Shown: in pieces, positions 39,177-47,331 of the stretch | Numbering within the stretch: the first letter of the stretch is position 1 | Layout: each line of letters opens with the position of its first letter | Assembly: GCA_023388075.1 (NCBI GenBank) | Contig: JAEWGX010000024.1 | Location: 1 to 64,000, forward strand | Length of the DNA: 64,000 nt | Direction: 5' to 3' | Origin: Pseudomonadota bacterium | GTDB taxonomy: Bacteria; Pseudomonadota; Gammaproteobacteria; Burkholderiales; Burkholderiaceae_E | Made by a program: the position numbers and the translations under genes | The notes under the pieces: model-generated | Databases searched by the model: none | Told to the model about the DNA's origin: nothing | What the model saw: only the letters and a program-made list of their open reading frames with translations

Positions 39177-40022
39177 GTGAACGAATCACAGGTTCTCGAG
39201 GCTGACCGGCGCTTTGCCGCGACGGCGCGCCTGCTCGGTGCGCCCGCGCTCGCGCGCCTTGCCCGGTCGCATGCGGTGGTGGCCGGCATGGGAGGCGTCG
39301 GTTCCTGGGCTGCCGAAGCACTGGTGCGTACCGGCGTCGGCTCGATCACGATCATCGATCTCGACCACATCGCCGAATCCAACGTCAACCGGCAGGTGCA
39401 CGCGCTCGAGGCCACGCTCGGCGCCGCGAAGGTCGACGTCATGGGGCAACGCCTGCACCAGATCGCCCCTCGAGCCGACATCCGGGCGATCGACGCGTTC
39501 GTGGAGCCGGACAACCTGGACGAGCTGATCCCCGCGCAGGCCGACGTGGTGGTGGATGCGATCGACGCGGTGACCGCCAAGGCCGCGCTCATCGCCTGGT
39601 GCGTGCAGCGTGGAATCGCGGTGGTGTGCTGCGGTGCCGCCGGCGGCCGCACCGATCCGCTGCGGCTGCAATGCGAGGACCTGGCCCGCACCAGCGGCGA
39701 TTCCCTGCTCGCCTCGGTGCGCACCCGCCTGCGGCGCCATCACGGATTTCCCGCGGCCGCCGGGCCGACCAATCGCGATCTCGGGCGCGCCCGCCGCTTC
39801 GGCGTGCCGGCGATCTTCTCGAGCGAGCCGCGCAGCGGCGCCGGTCCGCGCGACGGCGCGGGGGATGGCGATGGCGATGGCGGCCGGGGCGGCGCGCCGC
39901 TCGCGTGCGCGGGCTACGGCTCGATCGTCACGGTGACCGCGGCGATGGGCCTGGCCGCCGCGGCCCGCGCGATCGATGCGATCCTGCGTCGCCCGCTGCT
40001 GCCGGACGAAGAAGCCGTCTAG
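39177..40022 (+). CDS. tcdA: tRNA threonylcarbamoyladenosine dehydratase
   Basis: A 281-residue E1-like (ThiF-fold) enzyme that cyclises t6A at position 37 of tRNA in an ATP-dependent way. DRRFAATARLLG and VVAGMGGVGSWAAEALVRTG give the ATP-binding loop; DLDHIAESNVNRQ and the VDAIDAV block follow, with a catalytic-Cys region CCGAAGGRTDP. An unusual Gly/Asp-rich insertion (about residues 220-240) sits before the last helices. GTG start at 39177. Confidence 0.9.
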   Translation: MNESQVLEADRRFAATARLLGAPALARLARSHAVVAGMGGVGSWAAEALVRTGVGSITIIDLDHIAESNVNRQVHALEATLGAAKVDVMGQRLHQIAPRADIRAIDAFVEPDNLDELIPAQADVVVDAIDAVTAKAALIAWCVQRGIAVVCCGAAGGRTDPLRLQCEDLARTSGDSLLASVRTRLRRHHGFPAAAGPTNRDLGRARRFGVPAIFSSEPRSGAGPRDGAGDGDGDGGRGGAPLACAGYGSIVTVTAAMGLAAAARAIDAILRRPLLPDEEAV

Positions 40023-40073
40023 GAGCCAGCCGCCGGCACGCGGTCAGTCGTCAGCCACAGCGCGCGGCGGCCA

Positions 40074-40415
40074 TCAGCGCGCCGTGTCCGGGCCGGTGGC
40101 GATTCCGTCGCGCAGCCAGCGCTCGGTGCCGAGCGCGGCCGCCAGCCACACCAGCCACAGCCACGGCGAGGCCCCATTGGAATGGGCCAGGATGCCGATC
40201 GGAAAGAGGAGCGCGAACGCGCCCGCCCAGGAGCCCCAGCGCCACGACCTGGCGATGCACAGCAGGGCGAGCGCGGCCGTCACGCAGCCGAGCCCGAACC
40301 ACGGGCGCAGCGCCGGACGCTCCACGTCGAGCAGCGCGATAGCGCCCCAGAGGAAGACCGCGATGCCCAGCAGGGCCTGCGCGGAAAGCCGGACCAGGAT
40401 CCGGTAGAAGCTCAC
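40074..40415 (-). CDS. Small membrane protein coupled to fbp
   Basis: A 113-residue protein with three to four predicted transmembrane segments (for example [16 protein letters not shown] and [13 protein letters not shown]), starting at a GTG at 40415 that overlaps the fbp stop (GTGA). The tight coupling and the continuous hydrophobic segments support a real gene. I do not recognise a family. It is convergent to tcdA. Confidence 0.6.
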   Translation of the reverse strand: MSFYRILVRLSAQALLGIAVFLWGAIALLDVERPALRPWFGLGCVTAALALLCIARSWRWGSWAGAFALLFPIGILAHSNGASPWLWLVWLAAALGTERWLRDGIATGPDTAR

Positions 40416-41416
40416 CCGTGATAGCCGGTGACGCGCTCCACTTCCTCGCGCGAGCCGAGGAACACCGGCACGCGCTGGTGCAGGTGGGTGGGCTGGATAT
40501 CCAGGATGCGGTTGCGGCCGTCGGTGGCGGCGCCGCCGGCCTGCTCGACCAGCAGCCCCATCGGATTGGCCTCGTACATGAGGCGCAGCTTGCCCGGCTT
40601 GTCCGGGTCGCGATTGTCCGCGGGATACATGAAGATGCCGCCGCGGCAGAGGATGCGGTGCACGTCGGCCACCATCGACGCGACCCAGCGCATGTTGAAG
40701 TCCTTGCCCAGCGGACCGTCCTTGCCGGCGAGCAGCTCGTCGACATAGCGCCGGACCGGCGGATACCAGTGCCGCGAATTGGAGGCATTGATGGCGAACT
40801 CCCGGGTGCTGGCGGGGATCGTCATCCGGTCCATGGTGAGGCTCCAGGATCCGGTCTCGCGGTCCAACGTGAAGCTCGCCACGCCGTCGCCCACGGTCAG
40901 CACCAGCAGGGTGGAGGGGCCGTAGAGCGCGTACCCCGCGGCCACCTGCCGGTTCCCCGGCTGCAGGAACGCCCCCTCGGTCGGCTCCCGGCTGCCGTTC
41001 TCCTCCTCCAGCCGCAGCACGGAGAAGATGGTGCCGATCGAGACGTTGACGTCGATGTTGGACGAACCGTCCAGCGGATCGAAGAGCAGCAGGAACTCGC
41101 CCATCGGATAGCGGTTCGGGATCGCGTACGGCTGCTCCATCTCCTCTGAGGCCATCGCCGCGAGGTGGCCGCCCCACTCGTTCGCCTGCAGCAGCTCGTC
41201 GTTGGCGATCACGTCGAGCTTCTTCTGGCTCTCGCCCTGCACGTTGTCGGTGCCCGCTTCGCCGAGTATGCCGGCGAGGGCGCCCTTGTTGACCGAGATG
41301 CTGATGCGCTTGCAGGCGCGGGCGACCACCTCGAGGAGCAGGCGGAGCTCGCCCGGGATGAGGCCTTTCTCGCGTTGCTTCTCGACGAGGTACTGGGTGA
41401 GGCTGATCGTTTTCAT
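40412..41416 (-). CDS. fbp: Fructose-1,6-bisphosphatase, class I
   Basis: A 334-residue gluconeogenic phosphatase. The metal-site block [22 protein letters not shown] is present, and the substrate block [29 protein letters not shown] is complete. Length is normal. ATG at 41416. It is 57 nt downstream of pepN and four bases overlapped with a small membrane protein gene, which suggests one transcript. With pyruvate carboxylase also present in the window, gluconeogenesis is well supported. Confidence 0.96.
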   Translation of the reverse strand: MKTISLTQYLVEKQREKGLIPGELRLLLEVVARACKRISISVNKGALAGILGEAGTDNVQGESQKKLDVIANDELLQANEWGGHLAAMASEEMEQPYAIPNRYPMGEFLLLFDPLDGSSNIDVNVSIGTIFSVLRLEEENGSREPTEGAFLQPGNRQVAAGYALYGPSTLLVLTVGDGVASFTLDRETGSWSLTMDRMTIPASTREFAINASNSRHWYPPVRRYVDELLAGKDGPLGKDFNMRWVASMVADVHRILCRGGIFMYPADNRDPDKPGKLRLMYEANPMGLLVEQAGGAATDGRNRILDIQPTHLHQRVPVFLGSREEVERVTGYHG

Positions 41417-41473
41417 CGGGTTGCGGGGGGTCCTTAGGTTTGAATCCTGTGGTGGGCCAATCTGACGGCTTCG

Positions 41474-44206
41474 CTATGCGGGCCGGGCACCCATCGCGCG
41501 CCCGACGATCTCCTTGACGTCGGCCGAACGGGCGTTGCGGGCCACCTCCGCCAGCGCGTCGCGCATCAGGGCGCGCAGCGGGCCCGCGAACTTGGTGTGG
41601 CGGTCGAGCGCGCGAGCGAGCCGGGCCGCCACCTGCGGGTTGACGCGGTCGAGCTCGAGCACCTGCTCGGTCCAGAGCCGGTAGCCGCGGCCGTCGTCGC
41701 GATGGAACTCGGCCAGGTTGCCGGTGCAGAAGGCGTTGAGCAGCGCGCGCACCTTGTTCGGGTTGTGCAGGGAATAGGCGGGGTGGCGGGTCAGCTCCAG
41801 CACCCGATCGAGCACCGGCGGAGCACCCGGCAGGCGATGCATCGTCGCCTGCAGCATGAACCACTTGTCCATGACCGACGGCTCGTCGGCGTACTCCCTG
41901 GCGAAGGCGGCGAGCGCGGCCTCGCTGCGCGAGGGCGTGGTGAGCAGCAGCGCCTGCAGCGCGCCGAGGCGGTCGGTCATGTTGTCCGCCCCTTCGAACT
42001 GCGCCTGGGCGCGCGTGACGGCGTCGGCCTCGCCGAGCGCGCAGAGCAGCTGCAGGGCGGTGTTGGCGAGCGCTCGCCGGCTCGCCGCCGAGACGCCGAG
42101 ACGATAGGGCGAGCGCCAGTGGCCGGCCGCGACCAGGGCCATCAGGCGATCCGCGAGCGCATGCGCCACCTCGACCCGCACGCGATTGCGCGCGGAGCGC
42201 AGCATGCCGGGGTCGATGTCGTCGAGCTGCTCGGTGAGGAAGCCTTCGGAGGGCAGGGCGAGGAGCTGGTTGCGGAATCCCTCGTCGAGCGAGTCGTCCG
42301 CGATCGCAAGGCGCAGCGATCGCAGCAGCACGGCAAGGCCGCCATCGCCGCCGGCCGGCTGCGTCATCCGCTGCACGATCGACCGGACGACCAGCTGCTG
42401 GCAGGCCTCCCAGCGGTTGAAGGGGTCGGTGTCGTGGGCGAGCAGGAAGGCGAGGTCCTCGTCGGCGTGGTCGTACTGGACGATCACCGGAGCGGAGAAG
42501 TCGCGCAAGAGCGAAGGCACGGGCGGTTCCTCCAGGCCGTCGAAATCGAAGCGCTGCTCCCCGTCCACCAGCTCCACCGTGGTGGCGAGCAGCTCGCGGC
42601 CGTCGCGCGCGAGCAATCCCAGCGCGATCGGTATCTGGAGCGGCGCGGGTGCCTGGCTTGCCCCGCCCGGCTCGCGCGCCGGGACGGTACGGCCGTCCGG
42701 TCCGCGCAGGTGCTGGCGCATGACCAGCGAGAAGCGCCCCGCTGCCGCGTCCCAGGCCCCGCGCACCAGCACGAGCGGCGTGCCGGCGGTGCCGTACCAG
42801 CGCATGAAGCGCCCGAGGTCGCGGCCGTTGGCATCGGCGATCGCGGCGACGAAGTCGTCGCAGGTGACGGCCTGACCGTCGTGGCGATCGAAGTAGAGCG
42901 CCATGCCCCTGCGGAAGCCCGCGACGCCGACCAGCCGCTGGAGCATCCGGATCACCTCCGCGCCCTTCTCGTAGACGGTGGTGGTGTAGAAATTGTCGAT
43001 CGCCTGGTAGCTCTCGGGGCGGATCGGATGCGCCATCGGCCCGGCGTCCTCGGCGAACTGCATGGCCCGCAGGGTGCGCACCGTCTCGATCCGGTGCACC
43101 GCGCGGGCGCTTGAGGCGGCAGCCGAACCCTCGCCGACCTCGGCGGCCAGCAGGTCCGCGGAGAACTCCTGGTCGCGGAAGACCGTGAGGCCTTCCTTCA
43201 GCGTGAGCTGGAACCAGTCCCGGCAGGTGACGCGGTTGCCGGTCCAGTTGTGGAAGTACTCGTGGCCGACGATCGATTCGATGCGCGCGAAGTCCTCGTC
43301 GGTGGCGATGCGCGGATTGGCGAACAGGTACTTGCTGTTGAAGATGTTGAGGCCCTTGTTTTCCATCGCGCCCATGTTGAAGTCCGCGGTCGCGACGATC
43401 ATGAACCGGTCCAGGTCGAGCTCGAGATCGAAGCGGCGCTCGTCCCAGGCGATGGCGCGCTCCAGGCTGCGCATGGCGTGCTCGGTCTTGTCCCGGTTGC
43501 CCGGCTCGACCCAGACCTGCAGGGTCACCTCCCGGCCGGAGCGGGTGCGATGGCGCTTCTCGTTGACCTCGAGCCGGCCCGCGACCAGCGCGAACAGGTA
43601 GCTCGGCTTGGGAAACGGATCCTCCCAGGTGGCGCTGTGGCGGTTGCCTTCGACCTGCGTGTCGAGCAGGTTGCCGTTGGAGAGCAGCACCGGGTAGCGC
43701 TCGCGGTCTGCGCGCAGCACCACGTGGTAGCGCGACATCACGTCGGGCCGGTCCTGGAACCAGGTGATGCGTCGAAAGCCCTGCGCCTCGCACTGGGTGA
43801 TGAGCATGCCGCCCGATGCGTAGAGGCCGGAGAGCTGCAGGTTGGTCGCCGGGGCGATCGCCACCCGGGTGGTCAGCTCGAACACGGCCGGCGGGTCCGC
43901 GATGGTGAGCTTGTCGTCGACGACGGCATAGCGGTCGGTGCCGAGCGGATCGCCGTCGATCTCGATCGCCAGCAGCTCGAGCTGCTCGCCATCCAGCACC
44001 AGCGGCGTGCCGGCCGCCGTGCCTTCGCGTCGCTCCTGCCGGCTGACGGCCGTGACGATCGTCCGATCGTGGTCCAGGTCGAAGACGAGCCGCACCCACG
44101 GTGTCTGGTAGGACGGGGGACGATAGTCGCGACGATGGATGGTGTTCGTCGGCGACTCGGCCGGGTCGGTGACGGGGGCGTCTGCCAAGGGAGTCTCTTC
44201 GCTCAT
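41474..44206 (-). CDS. pepN: Aminopeptidase N
   Basis: An M1 metallo-aminopeptidase of 910 residues (from ATG 44206; an ATG at 44230 would add eight). The exopeptidase motif GAMEN and the zinc motif HEYFHNWTGNRV with downstream Glu in LTLKEGL are intact. The N-terminal beta domain (IHRRDYRPPSYQTPWVRLVFDLD) and the long helical C-terminal domain are in place. It removes N-terminal residues from peptides in the cytoplasm. A TAGAAT on the minus strand (44291-44296) may be its -10. Divergent from the export operon. Confidence 0.96.
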   Translation of the reverse strand: MSEETPLADAPVTDPAESPTNTIHRRDYRPPSYQTPWVRLVFDLDHDRTIVTAVSRQERREGTAAGTPLVLDGEQLELLAIEIDGDPLGTDRYAVVDDKLTIADPPAVFELTTRVAIAPATNLQLSGLYASGGMLITQCEAQGFRRITWFQDRPDVMSRYHVVLRADRERYPVLLSNGNLLDTQVEGNRHSATWEDPFPKPSYLFALVAGRLEVNEKRHRTRSGREVTLQVWVEPGNRDKTEHAMRSLERAIAWDERRFDLELDLDRFMIVATADFNMGAMENKGLNIFNSKYLFANPRIATDEDFARIESIVGHEYFHNWTGNRVTCRDWFQLTLKEGLTVFRDQEFSADLLAAEVGEGSAAASSARAVHRIETVRTLRAMQFAEDAGPMAHPIRPESYQAIDNFYTTTVYEKGAEVIRMLQRLVGVAGFRRGMALYFDRHDGQAVTCDDFVAAIADANGRDLGRFMRWYGTAGTPLVLVRGAWDAAAGRFSLVMRQHLRGPDGRTVPAREPGGASQAPAPLQIPIALGLLARDGRELLATTVELVDGEQRFDFDGLEEPPVPSLLRDFSAPVIVQYDHADEDLAFLLAHDTDPFNRWEACQQLVVRSIVQRMTQPAGGDGGLAVLLRSLRLAIADDSLDEGFRNQLLALPSEGFLTEQLDDIDPGMLRSARNRVRVEVAHALADRLMALVAAGHWRSPYRLGVSAASRRALANTALQLLCALGEADAVTRAQAQFEGADNMTDRLGALQALLLTTPSRSEAALAAFAREYADEPSVMDKWFMLQATMHRLPGAPPVLDRVLELTRHPAYSLHNPNKVRALLNAFCTGNLAEFHRDDGRGYRLWTEQVLELDRVNPQVAARLARALDRHTKFAGPLRALMRDALAEVARNARSADVKEIVGRAMGARPA

Positions 44207-44290
44207 GTCTGCTCGCAGGCGGCGCGACATCGCCGTCGATGGCTCGCGGCATCGACCATCGATGCCCGCTCGGCCGCACGCCGGAGGCCC

Positions 44291-44296
44291 ATTCTA
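44291..44296 (-). promoter_or_regulatory. Probable -10 element of pepN
   Basis: On the minus strand this reads TAGAAT, 85 bases before the pepN ATG at 44206. It shares the 182-nt (or longer) divergent region with a TACAAT on the plus strand. Confidence 0.4.
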
Positions 44297-44356
44297 GGCC
44301 GTGTGGCATTACGGCATCGCCGCGCCGGCGGCCCGGTACGGTCGTTGCTCGAGTAC

Positions 44357-44362
44357 TACAAT
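44357..44362 (+). promoter_or_regulatory. Probable -10 element of the export operon
   Basis: TACAAT lies 51 bases upstream of the ATG of the LEPR-motif gene, with no convincing -35 17 bases before. The leader would be about 43 nt. Confidence 0.4.
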
Positions 44363-44412
44363 GGCCTGCGCGATCGGACCCGCCGTCCGGTCGATGAAGC
44401 GAGGTCCCATCC

Positions 44413-47052
44413 ATGCTGTCTGCCGGACGGCCGCGCGTGCGCAAGGACGCGGGCCTGCACCTTCGTGGCCGCCCCGGGGGGCCGGTCCTGCCGTGCGGGG
44501 CGATCGCGCTCGAGCCGCGATTGCTGTTCGACGGCGCGGCCGCCGTGGTGGTGGCGGATGCGGGCCCCGCCGGCCCCGGCTGGGGCGGTCTGGAATCGGG
44601 GGGCGATCCGTCGGGCGCCGGCGCACCGGACGCTCCCGCCGAGGCCAAAGTGACCGCGGCACCGGGTGGATCGCGAGAGCGGGGGGGAGCTGGAGGCGGC
44701 GAGGCCTTGCTCGCGTTGCTTGCCGGGTCCTCGACGGCAGAGCCAGCCAGCCACCGGCCGGCGGTCGACATCGACGTAGGCAAGGGCGCCTTCGCCGACT
44801 GCGAGTCGCTCGAGGTGGCAATCGCCGCCGGGCACGAGGCAGTCGCTGACGCCGACGTCGCCGGCGTCGATGCGGCCGACATCGTTCATTTCGCCATCTC
44901 GGTGCGCAACGAAGGGCGCGCCGACGCCTTCGACCTTCGCGTCTCGGACAGCCTGCCCGAGGGCTTCGACGTGGCCGACATCGGCAACCTGCGCATCCTC
45001 GATGCGAGCGGCGCGACGGTCGATATCACTCGAGGCGGCGTACTGCGCGACCCGGCAAGCGGCGCCGACATACGCGACGCCTCCGCGTTCGCTGCGGCGC
45101 TCTTCTCGGCCCGGGGCGTCGAGTTCGTCGATCCCGGCGCGGGCGAAGGCTACCTCGCGGGCCGCAACGACCCTTGCCGCTCCGCGGGGCTCACCATTGC
45201 CTACGAAGCGCGCCTGCCGGCGAGCGTCGTCGCCGGCTCGAGCCTGGACAACGAGGCGAGCGTCGTCGAGGTGGCCGATCGCGAGTGCGGCGAGAATCTG
45301 GTGGACCCGTGCGCCCCGATCACCGACTGCGCCACCATCACCATCGATTCGGCGCGGCTCGTCACCCGGCTCATCGCCACGGACCAGGCCCACACCGCAG
45401 GGCGAGACGTCGTGGTGGGCGAGATACTGACCTACGAGACCGTGATCACCGTACCGGAAGGCCGCAGTCCGGATGCCGTGCTCAGCCACCGGCTCGATCC
45501 CGGGCTGTCGCTCGTCTGCGTCGATCGCATCGCCTACGGCGACGGCATCGAGGCAAGCGCCGCGCCGCAGCCCGGCGAGATCATCCCGTTCGACGGTGAC
45601 GGGGGCGAGGCGAACCGCTTCGTCATCGACTTCGGCGACATCCGCAACGGCAACCGCGACAACCGCGTGCCGGACACGATCACGGTGGTCTACCGGGCCG
45701 TGGCGACCAACATCTGGTCCAACCAGGAAGGTGTCGGACTGGTTGCCGGCGCGGCCTGGCGCAGCGGCGACGGCGCGCACGGCAGGGGCGAGTCGCCGGG
45801 CCGCGGACATGGCCGTCCCGGGGGCGGGGCACGCGAAGCGACTTCGGAGCACCGGAGCGGTTCGCCGCTGGTGGAGCTGGGCGCCGAGGCACGCGCTGCC
45901 GCCATCGTGGAACCGGTCCTGGAGGTCGCCGTGACTCCGGACGGCGAGGCGGTGCGCGTCGGCGAGTCGGCGTCCTTCACCGTCACCATCCGCAACGACG
46001 GCGACGTCGACGCGTTCGACGTCACCATCGACGACATCGCGCTGCCGCCCGGGCTGCGCCTTTCGGCGGAACGCTGGACGCCTGCCGGCGGCGAAGTGGT
46101 GGCCACGGTCCTGCGCGCAGGCGAGCAGGCGAGCTTCGACCTGACCGCGGTCGTGACGGCCGCGGCGCGCGCCGGCGAGGCGCTCGGGGTCGACGTGACG
46201 GTGCGCTACACCTCGTTGCCTGACGCCACCGCGGATTGCGGTTGCGATGGAAGCGCGAGTGGCGACGTGCGCGACCGCAGCCCGTTCGTCGAGGGCAGCG
46301 ACACCGAGCGCACCGGCGAGGACGGCCCGCACGGCCTGAACGACTATGTGGCTGCGGACGACGGGAGCGTCGTGGTGGTGGCTCCTCCGTGTCCGGGCGA
46401 GCCACCGCAGTGCGCACCGCCACCGCCCGTGTGCGCCCCCCCGCCGCCCGTGTGCGCGCCGCCGCCGCCGCCCGACTGTGCACCGCCACCGCCGTCGGAG
46501 CCGCCACCACCTCCGGCCGAGCCACCTCCGGCCGAACCGCCCCCGGCCGAACCGCCCCCGGCCGAACCGCCTCCGGCCGAACCGCCTCCGGCCGAGCCAC
46601 CGCCCCCGGCCGCGCCGCTGCCGCCTTCGGAGCCCCCCGCAGCGCCGCCTCCGCCGCAGGCGCTCACCGGGCGCCTGGGCTTGCCGACCGAGGACCCGTG
46701 GCCCCGGCGTGGCGGCCTGCTGCTGGAAACGCTTTCTCCTCCCGTCATGCTCGCCCCTCTCGGCATGGCGGATCCGTTCGCCCGGGACCCGCTGCGCCCG
46801 GACGAGATCCGGTTGCCCGGCGCGGATGACCAGCCGACTCCGGCCGCCGCGGCCGAGACTCCGGTCGGCAAGGACGACGAATGCGTGCCCGCGAAGCCCG
46901 TGGCGGAGAAGCCCCGGCCGGTCAAGCGCAGTGTCTTCGCCGGCAGCGCGCCACGGGTCGAGCGGCCGTCGTTCTCCGAGCAGGTCGGCGCGGCGAAGAA
47001 GCGAATCGCACCCCCCGTGGTCGTGAAGGCGCGTCCGGCGCCGGACTGCTGA
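44413..47052 (+). CDS. LEPR-XLL-motif protein with DUF11-like folds, candidate export substrate
   Basis: An 879-residue protein with no ordinary signal peptide. Residues 33-41 are LEPRLLFDG, preceded by a basic segment and followed by Ala/Val residues: the LEPR-XLL motif found at the N terminus of large surface proteins. Three DUF11-like beta-sandwich repeats follow (about 125-270, 315-450 and 495-600; each with an N-E/D-G turn such as VRNEGRADAFDL or IRNDGDVDAFDV). From about 655 comes a Cys/Pro segment (CAPPPP four times, then PPPAE repeats), and the last 140 residues are basic, ending in Cys. It heads a five-gene operon of envelope components. I infer it is the protein those components export or process; direct evidence is lacking. 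Confidence 0.85.
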   Translation: MLSAGRPRVRKDAGLHLRGRPGGPVLPCGAIALEPRLLFDGAAAVVVADAGPAGPGWGGLESGGDPSGAGAPDAPAEAKVTAAPGGSRERGGAGGGEALLALLAGSSTAEPASHRPAVDIDVGKGAFADCESLEVAIAAGHEAVADADVAGVDAADIVHFAISVRNEGRADAFDLRVSDSLPEGFDVADIGNLRILDASGATVDITRGGVLRDPASGADIRDASAFAAALFSARGVEFVDPGAGEGYLAGRNDPCRSAGLTIAYEARLPASVVAGSSLDNEASVVEVADRECGENLVDPCAPITDCATITIDSARLVTRLIATDQAHTAGRDVVVGEILTYETVITVPEGRSPDAVLSHRLDPGLSLVCVDRIAYGDGIEASAAPQPGEIIPFDGDGGEANRFVIDFGDIRNGNRDNRVPDTITVVYRAVATNIWSNQEGVGLVAGAAWRSGDGAHGRGESPGRGHGRPGGGAREATSEHRSGSPLVELGAEARAAAIVEPVLEVAVTPDGEAVRVGESASFTVTIRNDGDVDAFDVTIDDIALPPGLRLSAERWTPAGGEVVATVLRAGEQASFDLTAVVTAAARAGEALGVDVTVRYTSLPDATADCGCDGSASGDVRDRSPFVEGSDTERTGEDGPHGLNDYVAADDGSVVVVAPPCPGEPPQCAPPPPVCAPPPPVCAPPPPPDCAPPPPSEPPPPPAEPPPAEPPPAEPPPAEPPPAEPPPAEPPPPAAPLPPSEPPAAPPPPQALTGRLGLPTEDPWPRRGGLLLETLSPPVMLAPLGMADPFARDPLRPDEIRLPGADDQPTPAAAAETPVGKDDECVPAKPVAEKPRPVKRSVFAGSAPRVERPSFSEQVGAAKKRIAPPVVVKARPAPDC
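46410..46605 (+). repeat. Cys-Pro and 15-bp PPPAE tandem repeats in coding sequence
   Basis: From 46410 there are four CAPPPP-type units. From 46516 to 46605 six nearly identical 15-bp units (GCCGAACCGCCTCCG and variants) code for PPPAE. The nucleotide near-identity shows recent slippage or selection for copy number. The segment is expected to be a stiff polyproline rod; the cysteines could cross-link. Confidence 0.85.
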
Positions 47053-47331
47053 GGCCCCGCGGTGGCTGTGGCAGGAACGCCGAATCCGGCTTGTGGGTCG
47101 CCCGGGCTTATGAGAGACTTTCTAGGTTGTCACTATAACTATATGATAAACCACGGGATTGTCGCGACAACTTCAGGCAAGATTACCCGGGTTTCACCCT
47201 CTTCGGCCGGTCCGGCAACCTCCAGTAATGGTGTGTCGGGCAGTGAAAACACAGAGCGCACCGGTACTTCGGAACCGGCCGACCTTCTTCCCGTCCCGAG
47301 GCTGCTCGCCTCGGGGCGCACTGCCAGCCAG
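47053..47331 (+). promoter_or_regulatory. AT-rich structured region before the TolC-like gene
   Basis: Within otherwise very GC-rich DNA, 47110-47190 is AT-rich and includes TATGAT (47142-47147) and the perfect 12-bp palindrome TTGTCGCGACAA (47159-47170). Downstream, 47261-47278 can fold with a TTCG loop (CCGGT/ACCGG) and 47295-47315 forms a perfect 7-bp hairpin (CCCGAGG/CCTCGGG), 16 bases before the GTG I choose for the next gene. I read it as a separate internal promoter and structured leader. The frame is open through the region, so a longer protein from ATG 47143 cannot be excluded. Confidence 0.5.

Noticed and set aside
40074..44882. A very long open frame on the minus strand (about 1600 codons) covering pepN, fbp and beyond
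   Set aside because: Only its last 113 codons look like protein (the small membrane protein). The rest lies out of frame with the clearly recognisable pepN and fbp and is an Arg/Pro/Ala-rich frame shadow of GC-rich codons.
46410..46615. CRISPR-like array
   Set aside because: The regular repeats are 15-bp in-frame units without spacers and code for PPPAE.
47100..47320. c-di-GMP or other known riboswitch before the TolC-like gene
   Set aside because: The hairpins do not show the conserved core of the riboswitch classes I know; it is listed only as a structured region.
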